DNA of 64,000 nucleotides from Ichthyophis bannanicus (taxonomy: Eukaryota > Chordata > Amphibia > Gymnophiona > Ichthyophiidae), in assembly GCA_033557465.1 (NCBI GenBank), contig CM066036.1:588153574-588217573 (forward strand), in the 5' to 3' direction. Under the pieces are notes generated by a model. That model ran no database searches, was not told the origin of the DNA, and saw only the letters and a program-made list of their open reading frames with translations. Shown piece by piece: positions 42,707-53,008 of this stretch. Position numbers and translations under genes: made by a program. Position 1 is the stretch's first letter, and each line of letters starts with the position of its first letter.

Positions 42707-43148
42707 ATAGGAGGCTTATCAATAAACTGAATAGCCTGGGGATGCGTCCCAAGGTGGTGAACTGGATCAGAAATTGGTTGACTGACAGACGACAGAAGGT
42801 GATGGTAAACAGAACTCGCTTGGATGAAAGGAAGGTAATTAGTGGCGTGCCCCAAGGATCGGTCCTGGGACCAGTGCTGTTCAATGTATTTGTGAATGAT
42901 ATTGCTAAAAGACTGAATGGAAAAGTGTCTTTATAGCAACAGGATAAAATCAAAATAAACTTAACTATTTCTTAATATCTCACAAATATGGGTAACCAGC
43001 ACGGAGTGATGGAACACCTCTAAACAAATGCATGGGGAGGGGCGACCTGCATGGAGCGGCAGGTGCACCTATTCTTGCCACTTTGCTGTGCAGACTAGAA
43101 GGACCATACTGGTCTCTATCTGCTGTCATATATTATGTTACTATGTTA
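42707..43148 (+). pseudogene. CR1 family A fragment, right flank, internally deleted
   Basis: Resumes the copy from 39016: the frame at 42742-42936 reads VVNWIRNWLTDRRQKVMVN, VISGVPQGSVLGPVLFNVF and NDIAKRLNGKV. At about 42932 it jumps to the C-terminal/3' UTR region (AGCAACAGGATAAAATC, as at 19100), losing the catalytic FADD box. It ends ATTATGTTACTATGTTACC, an octamer tail. Confidence 0.9.
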
Positions 43149-43205
43149 CCTCTGTATCACTCCATGGTGCGACTGCACCTTAAATATTTGTGCAATTCTG
43201 GTTGC
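43149..43205 (+). repeat. CR1 reverse-transcriptase fragment
   Basis: About 60 bp resembling the 'LYxSMVRxHLxYxxQFW' block (CTCTGTATCACTCCATGGTG). It sits directly against the tail of the previous CR1. Confidence 0.55.
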
Positions 43206-44949
43206 AAATAACCCAGGAAACTAAACAAAACAATTTTTTTGCCTGTACACCCCTAATCTACATGTATACTTTAACCCCCCATTAGAGAAATAAAGCACAC
43301 ATAAATTTTGATCTTTCTAAGAACTAGATCTTCAGTCATAAATTATATGGGTATTTTGTGTTTGAGGATCAGGTTGATTTATACAGGTTGAGAAGTAGGC
43401 ATCTGCTTTTTCAGATAGGTGCATTATTGAAAACATATCCTTATATATGTCTATGCATGGCCATGAGTGTAATAGATGCTTGATAATTTCATTTTTTAGG
43501 ATTGCTATTGTTTGTAATTGGAGATAATTTTGTATATTAGCTGCAATAATATGTAAGGAGAAGAGGTGAATATAAGGAAAAGTAGAATTAGATTATAAGT
43601 AAAAGACGTACAAAACTACCTTCTTGAGAGTATCCCCAAGTGATTCAGAGCAAGAAAAGTAGCAATGGTCCTTTAAAAGTAACCTTTGGATGGGAAACTT
43701 ACCTTGCTTCAAGTCTGACTTTGAATTATTTGCACATTTCCAATTGGCAATGTCCATTCTCTCTTTCCTTTTCTTTGGGTCACTGTTTACTTTTTAACCT
43801 GGGCAGACGCATCACTACGATGGAGGCATACTTCTAAGTAAGCACTTCTTCAAGACTGTCGTTAGCCTTCAGCCATAAGTTCATTGTCTTGGGATTCCAT
43901 CAAATTAATGTGCATATTGCAGTTTCCTTTTGGAGAAATGTGCTATGTCTACATACGTATGCTCTTTCAGCCTGTAAGTAATGCATTTTGAGATACCTAT
44001 TAATTTGGTATTCTTACAGTAGTGGTGTTGCATGCAGCTCTCATTTGCAGGGGTATGGACATTTACAGTAGTAATGCTTTCTTAATTGTATTTTACATTG
44101 TTTTAAATTTCCTTACAGGTTCACAATCCTAATATAAAAAGTGCCCCTATTTGTTTTTATAGAGGCAAAAAATGGGTAAATCAATTAAAGATAATTAAAA
44201 GCAGGATATTATTACTTCAAGAAGATATTTGCCTTGCAATGAGCCACTAAAGGCTACTTTGGCAGGATTTTACTTGCAATAAATATGTCAGACCTTTCAG
44301 AGCTTATGACACTCTAGAGAGAATTCAGTAAACTTCAACAAATGTCTTATTTAAACACTTACAAAATATATGATTTTTTTTGTTTTGCCAAGTACAACTC
44401 TTAAGGGGCCTATACACTAAAACGTGCCCTAAATTTTTTTGGAATCTGCTCACTTAAATAGTTTATAGCTCTAGTTTATTCATTTGATATACCACAAATC
44501 AAAGCAATAAATATCTAATCAGTTCATCATACTCATAGGGTGGACAACAAGACATGTACAAGGGCAAACAAGGATAAGGCAGCAAGAACATTACAATAGT
44601 TCAAGAGAAGACACAAAAGAAAAGAAAAAGAAAACAGTGCTGTCAAAAGGCAGGAAGCTCACACAAGCAAATCAAGCTGGTAGAAAAGCCTGCACAAATT
44701 GTAAAGTGGCATTGAAGCCATGAACGTCTATGTCTCCAGCCGATTTCAGGAACAGATGTCGCTAACATGGACATGCATGTGGGCGGCCATATAGACATCC
44801 CCTTTAGGAAAGCTTGGGTTGGGGACATCCATCTCAGGCAAGCTCGCATAAGGGGACGTCCAGCGGCATAGCAAAATGTACACATGAGCCCCCATTCCCT
44901 GCCAGTGTTCGTTGACATATTGTAAACTACAGGGAGTATTAGTGTAGCT
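43206..44949. other. No gene recognised
   Basis: AT-rich unique-looking sequence to about 44640, then a GACATCC/GACGTCC-rich stretch (44680-44900) like that at 775-960. The minus-strand frame 44643-45038 has no domain. The target copy GTGTAGCT at 44942-44949 belongs to the next element. Confidence 0.4.
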
Positions 44950-45143
44950 CGGTTGTTCTCAACCCAGTCCTCTGGGACTCCCAGGCCACTCGCGTTTTCA
45001 GGATATCCACAATGAACATGCTTGAAATAGATCTGCATGCACTGCTTCCATTGTATGAGGATCTATCTCATGCATAGTCATTGTGGATATCCTGAAAACC
45101 TGACTAGCCTGGGGGTCCCGGAGGACTGGGTTGAGAACCACTG
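44950..45143. mobile_element. hAT-type MITE (194 bp)
   Basis: Flanked by the 8-bp duplication GTGTAGCT (44942-44949 and 45144-45151). The right end reads TTGAGAACCACTG and the left end CGGTTGTTCTCAACC, matching the CAGTGGTTCTCAA terminus of Charlie-like hAT elements. Large internal inverted arms (CAGGATATCCACAATGAA / TCATTGTGGATATCCTG) make it a foldback. No coding sequence. Confidence 0.9.
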
Positions 45144-45218
45144 GTGTAGCTTCTTCTCCACACCTTCCAGACATTCGCCAGACAAAATAGATACTTTTCA
45201 GATTCCTGTTCTTGCCTG

Positions 45219-46632
45219 AAACTAAAGAAAGTAGATGAAAATCCAGCTGATCCCTATCACTAAATCACTATAAATGTTGGAAAATTTGTCATGATGAAAC
45301 CAACCTCTCGTGACAACTCTTCCTTTTTACTCAAATTACGTTTACTTAAAAGAAAAGTGAACCCATCCGAAATACGTGTATTTACACAACCATGTGCCAT
45401 ACACAAGTATAACGGTTAAAGTGTCTTTTATCTATGTTTTTTAAAAAAAGCACCACCAACTTGTGAACTTACCTGATAGCACAAACTTTGGCTGTCCATG
45501 TTGAACATTGGGTCCATGCAGTGCACCCATAGTAAAACATTGCCTTTTGCAACATAATGCTTTTAATGATTTAAAGTGGCGTGTGGTGGATTATGTCCCA
45601 TTAAACCCTCGGGGTGGTTAACAGGAAACAGAAATGACAACTATTGGAATAATCCTGTATTTTTAAATTGTCAATGGTATCCCCGGGAGGTTTAAATCAA
45701 GAAATGGATTGGGCAAGCCTTCTGTGGCGTATGAGCTGAATGATTGGCTATCTGGATCCTGCTTGTTCATCTGACTATTTTAATTCATGTGGTTTAAATA
45801 GCAGTTGATTTTTGCTTGGATTCATTCTGGTTGACTTTTCCATTTGTGGTTTAACTTCAGAGCGTTGAAATAAGGTGTTTATGGTTGGAAAGCCCTAAAC
45901 ACAGTACTATGTCTGCTGATACACTGCAGTTGCTGATGTGCTGCAGCATTATTTATTTATATTCTCTTATATACTATGCTATTCTGCATCAGTGCAGTTT
46001 ACATTGAACAAACTGAAATTACATTGAACAGGGCATTATAACTTTGAGATAACTATTTTACAGGGAACATGGGCTATGGAGGGTTAAGTGGCTTGCCCAA
46101 GACCACAAGGAGCACCTGTAGGACTAGAAACCCCAGTCCTTCCAGCCCAAGGTTGCTGTCCTCTAGTGGGATTTGAACCCCCGACCTTCCGGCCTGAGGT
46201 ACCTTGCCCCCAGCCACTCCTCCACTCCTCCATTATTACTTTGCAGGTCTTGCTGATACATTGCGGATCCTTCATGAATCGCAATACTTGGTTCAACAGT
46301 TTTTTCTGCATGGACCCAATGTTCAACATGGACAATTGAAGTTTCTACTATCAGATAAGTTCACACGTTGGTGTTGCGTTTTTTTATGAAAGATAGATAA
46401 AATACGCTTTAACCATTATACTTGTGTATGGCACATGGTTGTGTTAATACACGTATGGGTTCACTATTCTCTTAAGTAAAAATAATTTAAATAAAAAGGA
46501 AGAGTTGTCACAAGAGGTTGGTTTCATCAAGACAAACTTTCCAACATTTATAGTGATTTAGTGATAGGTATCAGCTGTTTTTTCATCTACTTTTTTTAGT
46601 TTTGGGCTTTAATGTGAGTAGCTTTGTGTTTT
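45219..46632. mobile_element. 1.4-kb foldback element, family unknown
   Basis: Imperfect inverted arms of about 300 bp (about 45219-45530 and 46300-46632). Pairs include TGAAACCAACCTCT / AGAGGTTGGTTTCA and CATGTGCCATACACAAGTAT / TACTTGTGTATGGCACATGG. The word GTTCTTGCCTG flanks it on both sides (45208-45218, 46633-46643). There is no transposase. A SINE lies inside. Without it the element is about 1.1 kb. Confidence 0.75.
45949..46231 (-). repeat. tRNA-derived SINE, minus strand, inside the foldback
   Basis: Near-complete copy of the family at 37270. On the minus strand it has GAGGAGTGGCTGGGGGCAAG, a GGTTCAAATCCCACT B box, GGTCTTGGGCAAGCCACTT and a (AAAT) tail at the left edge. It interrupts the spacer of the foldback element, so it is younger. 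Confidence 0.9.
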
Positions 46633-46654
46633 GTTCTTGCCTGAGGCAGGTTTA

Positions 46655-47347
46655 ACCTTAGATGCGACTCAGGATATCTGCCAGGATAATAACCAAGACC
46701 AACCTATCTGAACACATCACCCCCATATTATTTAACCTTCACTGGCTCCCAATAACTTCCAGAATACAATACAAGCAAATCCTCACTGATTTTAAATTGT
46801 ATAACGATATCGCCCCCTCTTACTTCTCCACTATAATAAAATCTCAAACTGACACCAGACACAAGCGAAAGCACACTCAAAACCTTCTGTAAGTTTCAAT
46901 CCTTATACGCAAAACTAAACAGCACACAAGTAATAGGGCATTCAGATACACAGCCCCTATACTTTGGAACGCCCTCCCTGACCGAATCAGAGCTACCATA
47001 GATCTTCTAACTTTTCGCAAGGAATTGAAAACACACCTTCTCTCACAATATTATAATGCTCACCTAATAAACAATACCTCCAATAACTCCACCCTCCCCT
47101 TGTACTCCAACAGTCTAACACCTCCCATTTCCCTCCCTTATTTCAATGTATATAGCTAAGAAAATCCAGCCATCACTATGCCTCTGTAGTTAGTGTGCAC
47201 TGGTAAGTATATATTTATTGTTCTAAGTTCCTTGTTTAAATTATATTGGTTAAATATGTTCCATGTATCACTGTGTTGTAGTTCCATGTAAACCGCCCCT
47301 GATTGCTGGAAGGAGCGGTTTAAAAAAAACATTCAAATAAATAAATA
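46655..47347 (+). mobile_element. L2-like LINE 3' end
   Basis: The frame reads ISARIITKTNLSEHITPILF then NLHWLPITSRIQYKQIL, the terminal region of L2 reverse transcriptases. A shifted frame continues NRAFRYTAPILWNALPDRIR and LTFRKELKTHLL. A 3' UTR with GTAAACCGCCCCTGATTGC and an (AAAT)n tail at 47335-47347 follows. 5'-truncated and inactive. Confidence 0.85.
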
Positions 47348-48245
47348 AAATAAAGAGTGTTTCTGAGATCAGGCGTGGACGTCCTGGTTCTTAGGAGCAT
47401 CCCAATCAAGCCTCTGCCATGTCGCCATTCAGACCTGGATGTACTCGTACTGCAGACGTCCACAGTCCTGGCATCTAAAATGGCTCTGGAGACATCTCTG
47501 TGCTTTGGATATCTCTATGCCCGCTTGCACAAATAGGGTTTCCAAAATAACCCCCAACAATGTCTTCCAGACAGCCTTAAATTTCCTAAAGGAAGATTTG
47601 AGGTGAAGTTCAATAGGCAGCACATTCCTCCAAATGGCACTAAGGGGCTTTACTTAGTACTAAGGGTTTGCATTTAATGCGTGTGAACAGCAAAGGTTAT
47701 GGTGTAGTACATGGAAAAGCTCAGTATTAACTGTTGGGGTGTCCCCAGCACTTTGGGCAATATAGCTCACAGTTAAAATATGGTGATCTCTACTTATCAA
47801 AACCACTTAATACATTCCCAGGTGTTGCCGCTTATTTTTCTCTTTTAAAGAAGCTACTAAAAGAATTTTGTCTTCTAAAGGAATAATAGGAGAAAAAGGA
47901 TCAAGCGCAATACTTTCGCATTGCTAATCCTTACCAATTAGCCTAATGCTATTGTCATCACTCGATCAATTATTGAAAGGCCACAAAATATTCTTCAGTC
48001 AAACAAAGAATTCTACAAGTTGTTACTTATCTTTAATCTGCATAGGTACACGTCAATCATATTATCCTCCCAATCAAAAATCACGGTATGTTTAAATCAC
48101 TTTCTTTCCTCTTAGCATAATATTCTCTTCATTCCCCTTCTCCATCTGTACCGTTAATGTGTTAATGGCATGACCTATAATGTGGAATACAATTAGTTAT
48201 ACCTATTGAGGTATAGCTACAGTATTTATACCATGTTATCTACCA
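47348..48245. other. No gene recognised
   Basis: The first 250 bp have GACGTCC/GACATC words like 775-960 and 44680-44900. The remainder is AT-rich without features. Confidence 0.4.
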
Positions 48246-48249
48246 CATT

Positions 48250-48876
48250 AACATAGAAACATGATGACAGAAAAAGACCACATGGCCTATCTAGTCTGTC
48301 CTTCCATATCAACAACTACAACAGTCCACTTTTTACCTTTAGAGATCCTCTGTGTTGGTCCCATGCTTTTTTGAATTCAGTTACTGTCCTCATCTCTACC
48401 ACCTCCACTGGGAGACTATTCCATGGATCCACTACTCTTTCCGTAAAGAAATATTTCCGCATATCACTCCTGAATCTATCTCCCTTCACCCTCATCCCAT
48501 GTCCCCTCGTAGCAGAACTTGCTTTCAATTGAAAGAGGCTCTCTCCCTGAACATTTATGCCACGGAGGTATTTAAACATCTCAATCATATCACCTCTATC
48601 CCACCTTTCCTCTAAGGTGTACATATTAAGATCCTTAAGTCTGTCCTCATATGCTTTATATTGAAGCCCACTAATCATTTTAGTAGCCACCCTCTGCACC
48701 GACTCCATCCTGTTCACATCCTTTTGAAGGTTCTGTCTCCAGAATTGCACACTATACTCCAAATGAGGTCGCACCAAAGACTTATACAGAGGCATTATCA
48801 CCTCCTTTTTTCTGCTAGCCATTCCTCTCCATATGCACCCAAGCATCCTTCTAGCTTTTGCCGTCGCCTTTTCTAT
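48250..48876 (-). mobile_element. CR1 family B 3' fragment
   Basis: The minus-strand frame 48316-48846 reads MLGCIWRGMASRKKEVIMPL, VRPHLEYSVQFWRQNLQKDV, YTLEERWDRGDMIEMFKYL and VVDPWNSLPVEVVEM. It covers the last 176 codons of ORF2 without a break. The 3' UTR and tail (ACATTAACATAGAAACATG on the plus strand) are at the left. It is truncated at 48876 just upstream of the KAR...M block. Confidence 0.92.
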
Positions 48877-49330
48877 TAGCAGTTAACCTTCACATCAACT
48901 GCAAGCCTCAGTCACTGCCCATTTCCCGCCTATATGACATAACAAATAAGCAGGTGCTAACAGCTACACACTGTTAACTTTTAATGTGGTGCCATGCTAA
49001 TTATTGGCAGGTATTCAAAAACCATATTAAATTCCTAATGCAGCTTAATAAGTAGGCCACAAAATTATTTAGAGTGCCTGTTGCATTATTTTCATGCATT
49101 CTAACATGAAAACTATAGGAGTCAGTATTCAAAAATGGCTATTGCATAAAGACAGCAAATGATTTATCTGCTTAGCTTTATGCCTGATATTTAGTGTACC
49201 TATCTGTTTAAGTAGGACTGCTGACTATATAGTCGTAAAATTAAATGGATGATTCATCCTTCTAAAGTTAGGTCTTCTAATTTTGCTGTCCATTTAAATG
49301 GATACATTTATCTGGACAGTGAATGATTGC

Positions 49331-49363
<33 letters not shown>

Positions 49364-49379
49364 TTTGCTGCAAATTGAT
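48877..49379. other. No gene; (AAT)n microsatellite at 49331-49362
   Basis: AT-rich sequence with a run of ATA/AAT trinucleotides starting at 49331. The rest lacks recognisable structure. Confidence 0.5.
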
Positions 49380-50270
49380 GACTATGCACCATACACATGA
49401 TTATATTATGAAAAGTAAAAAAGCACTGCATGCGGAAGTTTGCAAAAAACTGCTCCTTAAAACAGCTAAAATACAAATAGAATACAAGAAAAAAATAATT
49501 CAGTATAGAATGGACACTTGGAAAGAGAAGCCACTGCATGGTCAATATATTAGAAATATTGAAGGAAAGGTGAATGAGACTCTAACATGGGAATGGTTAA
49601 CATCTGGTGTACTGAAAAAAAGAAACAGAAGGCTTGATAATGGCAGCCCAAGAACAGGTTTTACAAACTAATTCCATCAAAACTAAAATTCATCATATTT
49701 TAGGTGACAGCTAGTGCCGATTATGTAAATCTAAGGATGAAACTGTGAATCACATAATTAGCAGCTGTAGCAAAATTGCACAGACTGACTAAAACAAATG
49801 CACAATAGAGTGGCAAAGATCATCCACTGGAATCTAAGTAAAAATATGGTATTCTTGTTCATAAAAAACTCTGGGAACATGCTGCAGAGAGGTTTGTAGA
49901 AAATGAACTGGTCAGGATCCTGTGGGACTTCCGAACACAAACAGACAGGCATCTAGAACACAATACGCCTGATATTACTGTTACAGAAAAGAAAAAAGTA
50001 TGGTTTATAGATGTAGCAATACCAGGTGATTACCAAATTGAGGATGAAGAACAAGAGAAATTGACAAAATATAGAGACCTTCAGATTGAAGTTGAAAAGC
50101 TTGGAAGAAAAAATGTATAGTAATAACAGTTTGTGGTTGGAGCTGTCAGAGCTATACCTACATTTTTACAAATATTTGGACCTACAGGACTTGACGCCAC
50201 AAATCTTACAAATGACTACCCTCCTTAGAACAGCTTACATCTTGCACCAATACCTGCATGATTCCTAGGT
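49380..50270 (+). pseudogene. R4/Dong-like LINE C-terminal region
   Basis: Successive frames encode KEKPLHGQYIRNIEGKVNET and TWEWLTSGVLKK. A zinc-binding CRLCKSKDETVNHIISSC-type block (C-x2-C, H, C) follows near 49717-49773. A restriction-endonuclease-like region comes next: VENELVRILWDFRTQTDRHL, then a PDITV block and WFIDVAIPGDYQI. This order (Cys/His finger, then PD...D endonuclease after the reverse transcriptase) is that of R2/R4-type LINEs rather than APE-type LINEs. Stops occur near 49665 and 49790. The reverse transcriptase is missing. Confidence 0.65.
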
Positions 50271-50344
50271 TCTTGGTTAAACCTAAATCACAGGATTAAA
50301 ACCAGTTCTAGACTATGTCTTCAAATGAAGGATCCACTAATATA

Positions 50345-52715
50345 ATTAAAATAGTTGCTATTTATTTATTTATTTATTTTATTTATTTAACATTTCTTTT
50401 ATATCGTGCTCTTTATCATCAGTGCGGTTTACAATTAACAGAACGACTCGAGGACCACAGGGTACTCTTGAGTTTACATCGAACAGGGAGGACAACTTGG
50501 AGAGAGAACAGGGAAAACAATGTACAAATTACATACTGATGTGACAATAATGTTACACATGTGGAGCAGGGATTGAGATTAAGGGGCTTGTTTACAAAGG
50601 CGCGGTAGCGATTTGCGATCGTTATCGGAGCCGCGGCCCCATTGAAATTAATGGGGTCGCGGCTCCGATAACGATCGTGAACTGCTACCGCAGCTTTGTA
50701 AACAAGCCCCTAAGTGTGCATTCCATTTATGGACCACTTCCTCTTACTTAACTAGTGTAAGCTTTTAACTTATCAGGTTGTGTGATGCTATGCGGCGCTG
50801 GGGGAATTGGAGCATTGTGAAAGTGCGTGATGAACAAGTGGTGCTTGAGGGCTTTTCTAAATTGAGTGATGTCCTTGATTGCTCTGATATTATGTGGGAG
50901 GTTGTTCCATGAACTGGGTGCGTAGGACACAAATGCCCGTTTGTTGGTGGATTGTGCCCATTTTGTGGAGTCTTTTGGCGTTATGAGTGTATTAGTGTGA
51001 TGCAACCTCTTGGATCTGTTGTTGGTGGGTTGGGAGATGAGCATGGAGATTGATGGGGGCGCTATGTTGTTTATAGCCTTAAATGTGGTTGGTAGAACCT
51101 TGAAAGAGATCCTACAACTTATCGGTAGCCAGTGTAGATCTCTTAGGACGGGGGATATGTGATCGCTTCTTGATGTCCCAACTAATACACGGCAGCGGCA
51201 TTCACCGCTAATTGAAGAGGGTTAAGTGTGTTTTTGGGGAGGCCTTGGAGTACAATGTTAGCGTAGTCAAAATGGGGTATAACTAGAGCTTGAAATATTG
51301 TGCGGAAGCTGTCGGGATCTAGCATGGGTCTGAGGTGGCGAAGGGTCTTGATCTTGTAATAGACAGATTTTACTGTGCGACTTATGTGTTCTTTAAAGTT
51401 TAGCTGCTGATCGAGTATTACTCCCAAGTAGCGTATAGCTGATTTGACTGGTAGCTCTGTGTCTCTCACAATTAGGGATGTGGGAGGAGAGACATTTTTG
51501 TTTCTTGTGATGGTTAGAACCTCAGTTTTTTTGAAGTTTATCCTTAAGTTCTGGTTGAGGAGCCAGTCTGTTACTGCGTTGAAGCAATCAACTAGGTTCG
51601 TGTAATCTGGGAGTGTGACGTTGAAAGGTGAATACATCAGAACGTCATCTGCATAGATAAGGCATGATATTCCGAAGGCACGGGTGATTTTGCAGATTGA
51701 CTGCATGTAAATGTTGAAGAGAAGCGCGGAGAGGGAGGAACCCTGAGGTACTCCCTACTTTTGTTGGAACGGTTCTGATGTATTAGATCCAATCCTGACT
51801 TGCTGCCATCGGTCTTCGAGATAAGATCTGCACCAATCCCAGGCTAGACCATGAATCCCCTTATCATGGAGCCGAGCTAGTAGTTGTGCATGGTCGACTG
51901 AGTCAAATGCTGCTGCAATGTCCAGGAAAATCAGAACAAAGCCAGATTTGATGTTGTCTAAGCCACAGACGAGATTGTTGATTAGTGAAGTCAGGAGTGT
52001 TTCAACACCATGGGCTTCTCTAAACCCGTGTTGGCAGGGGTCTAGGGGGGATGCAGTGTCTATATGTTGTTGGATTTGCATAAGGGCTGCTTTCTCTAGA
52101 ATTTTGGCTAGCAGCGGGATACTGGAAATCGGCCGGTAGGAATCTACCTTCTCTGGGTCAAGCTGGTTGTTTTTCAACAGTGGTCGAATGGAGATCTGCT
52201 TGAGTGTTGTTGGGAACTTTCCTGTTATGAAGGATTTATGTGCGATTTCTGCTATGATTGGGCTGAGTTCTGATCGCATTGCTTTGATCCAGTGTGCTGG
52301 GCAGGGGTCATTTAGTGCTGTGGTGGTATTGATGCTAGCAATAATGTCTTCGATGTTGGACGCTGATGGGGGAGAGAACTTGTCGAGTGGTTGTAGAAGT
52401 AGGGAAGGTTGAGGTATTCCTGGACAGGTGGCATTAATTGCTTTGATAGTCTTGGATTGCATATAGTTGGCATATGCTTGGGGTTGTATTTGCTCAACCT
52501 GTGGTGGGGAAGGTTCTTTGGTTAAGGATTTTACCAAGTTAAAGAGCTCTTGTGGTTTGTTTAGCGAATGACTGAGGAGATCTGAGTGGAATTCCTTCCT
52601 CCTGTTCCAAATTGCTTCTCGGTGGATTTTCAAGTAGGCTAGGTAGGTGGCTATACAGATAAATTGAGTATCCATCCCCAGGATAACTGGCCACTTCTTT
52701 TTTTTTTTTATTAAG
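50345..52715 (-). pseudogene. L2-type LINE, reverse transcriptase and 3' end
   Basis: Minus-strand parts: 51755-52732 (PAHWIKAMRSELSPIIAE, ISIRPLLKNNQLDPEKVDSY, YRPISSIPLLAKILEK, IFLDIAAAFDSVDHAQLL), 51182-51706 (LIYADDVLMYSP catalytic box, INFKKTEVL, IRYLGVILDQQLNFKEHI) and 50748-51044 (NKRAFVSYAPSSWNNLPHNI, TQFRKALKHHLF). The 3' UTR ends in (TTTA)n at 50363-50390. The endonuclease is missing (5' truncation). Only a few frame breaks are present. A MITE sits in the 3' UTR. Confidence 0.9.
50583..50710. mobile_element. 128-bp palindromic MITE, TAA-flanked
   Basis: The whole unit folds on itself. GGGGCTTGTTTACAAAG at the left is inverted as CTTTGTAAACAAGCCCC at the right, and the CGATCGTTATCGGAGCCGCG arm meets its complement around 50642-50652. 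TAA flanks both ends (50580-50582, 50711-50713), fitting PIF/Harbinger TWA targets. It interrupts the L2 3' UTR. Confidence 0.88.
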
Positions 52716-52960
52716 AATGTAAGAACTGCCATATTGGGTCAGACCAAAGGTCCATCAAGCCCGATTCCTGTTTCCAACAGTGGCCAGTTCAGGTCCCAAG
52801 TATGTCTCAGGTTCCCTAAAGGTAGCCTGATTCCATGATGCTTATCCCAGGGGTAAGCAGTGGATTTCCCCAAGTCTACCTTAATAACGATTTATAAACT
52901 TTTCCTCCAGTTATTTGTCCAAACCTTTTTCAAATGACTTACGACAGTAAATCAACAAGA
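52716..52960 (-). mobile_element. CR1 family C 3' fragment
   Basis: On the plus strand it starts AAGAATGTAAGAACTGCCAT, then ATTGGGTCAGACCAAAGGTC and CAACAGTGGCCAGTTCAGG. It ends in the codons for LDKxLE-type C terminus (TTTGTCCAAACC). It is more diverged than the 39017 tail. Confidence 0.85.
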
Positions 52961-53008
52961 AAAAACACAGGCAAAGTATAAAAAACCAATAATACCAGAA
53001 AAAGAGTA

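Noticed and set aside
39648..42710. Plus-strand frames of up to 239 codons
   Set aside because: They are antisense shadows of the CR1 ORF1 and ORF2 reading frames.
45219..46632. Foldback element as two independent SINE copies in opposite orientation
   Set aside because: The arms have no polymerase III boxes, pair with each other over about 300 bp and enclose a spacer with a true SINE inside it.
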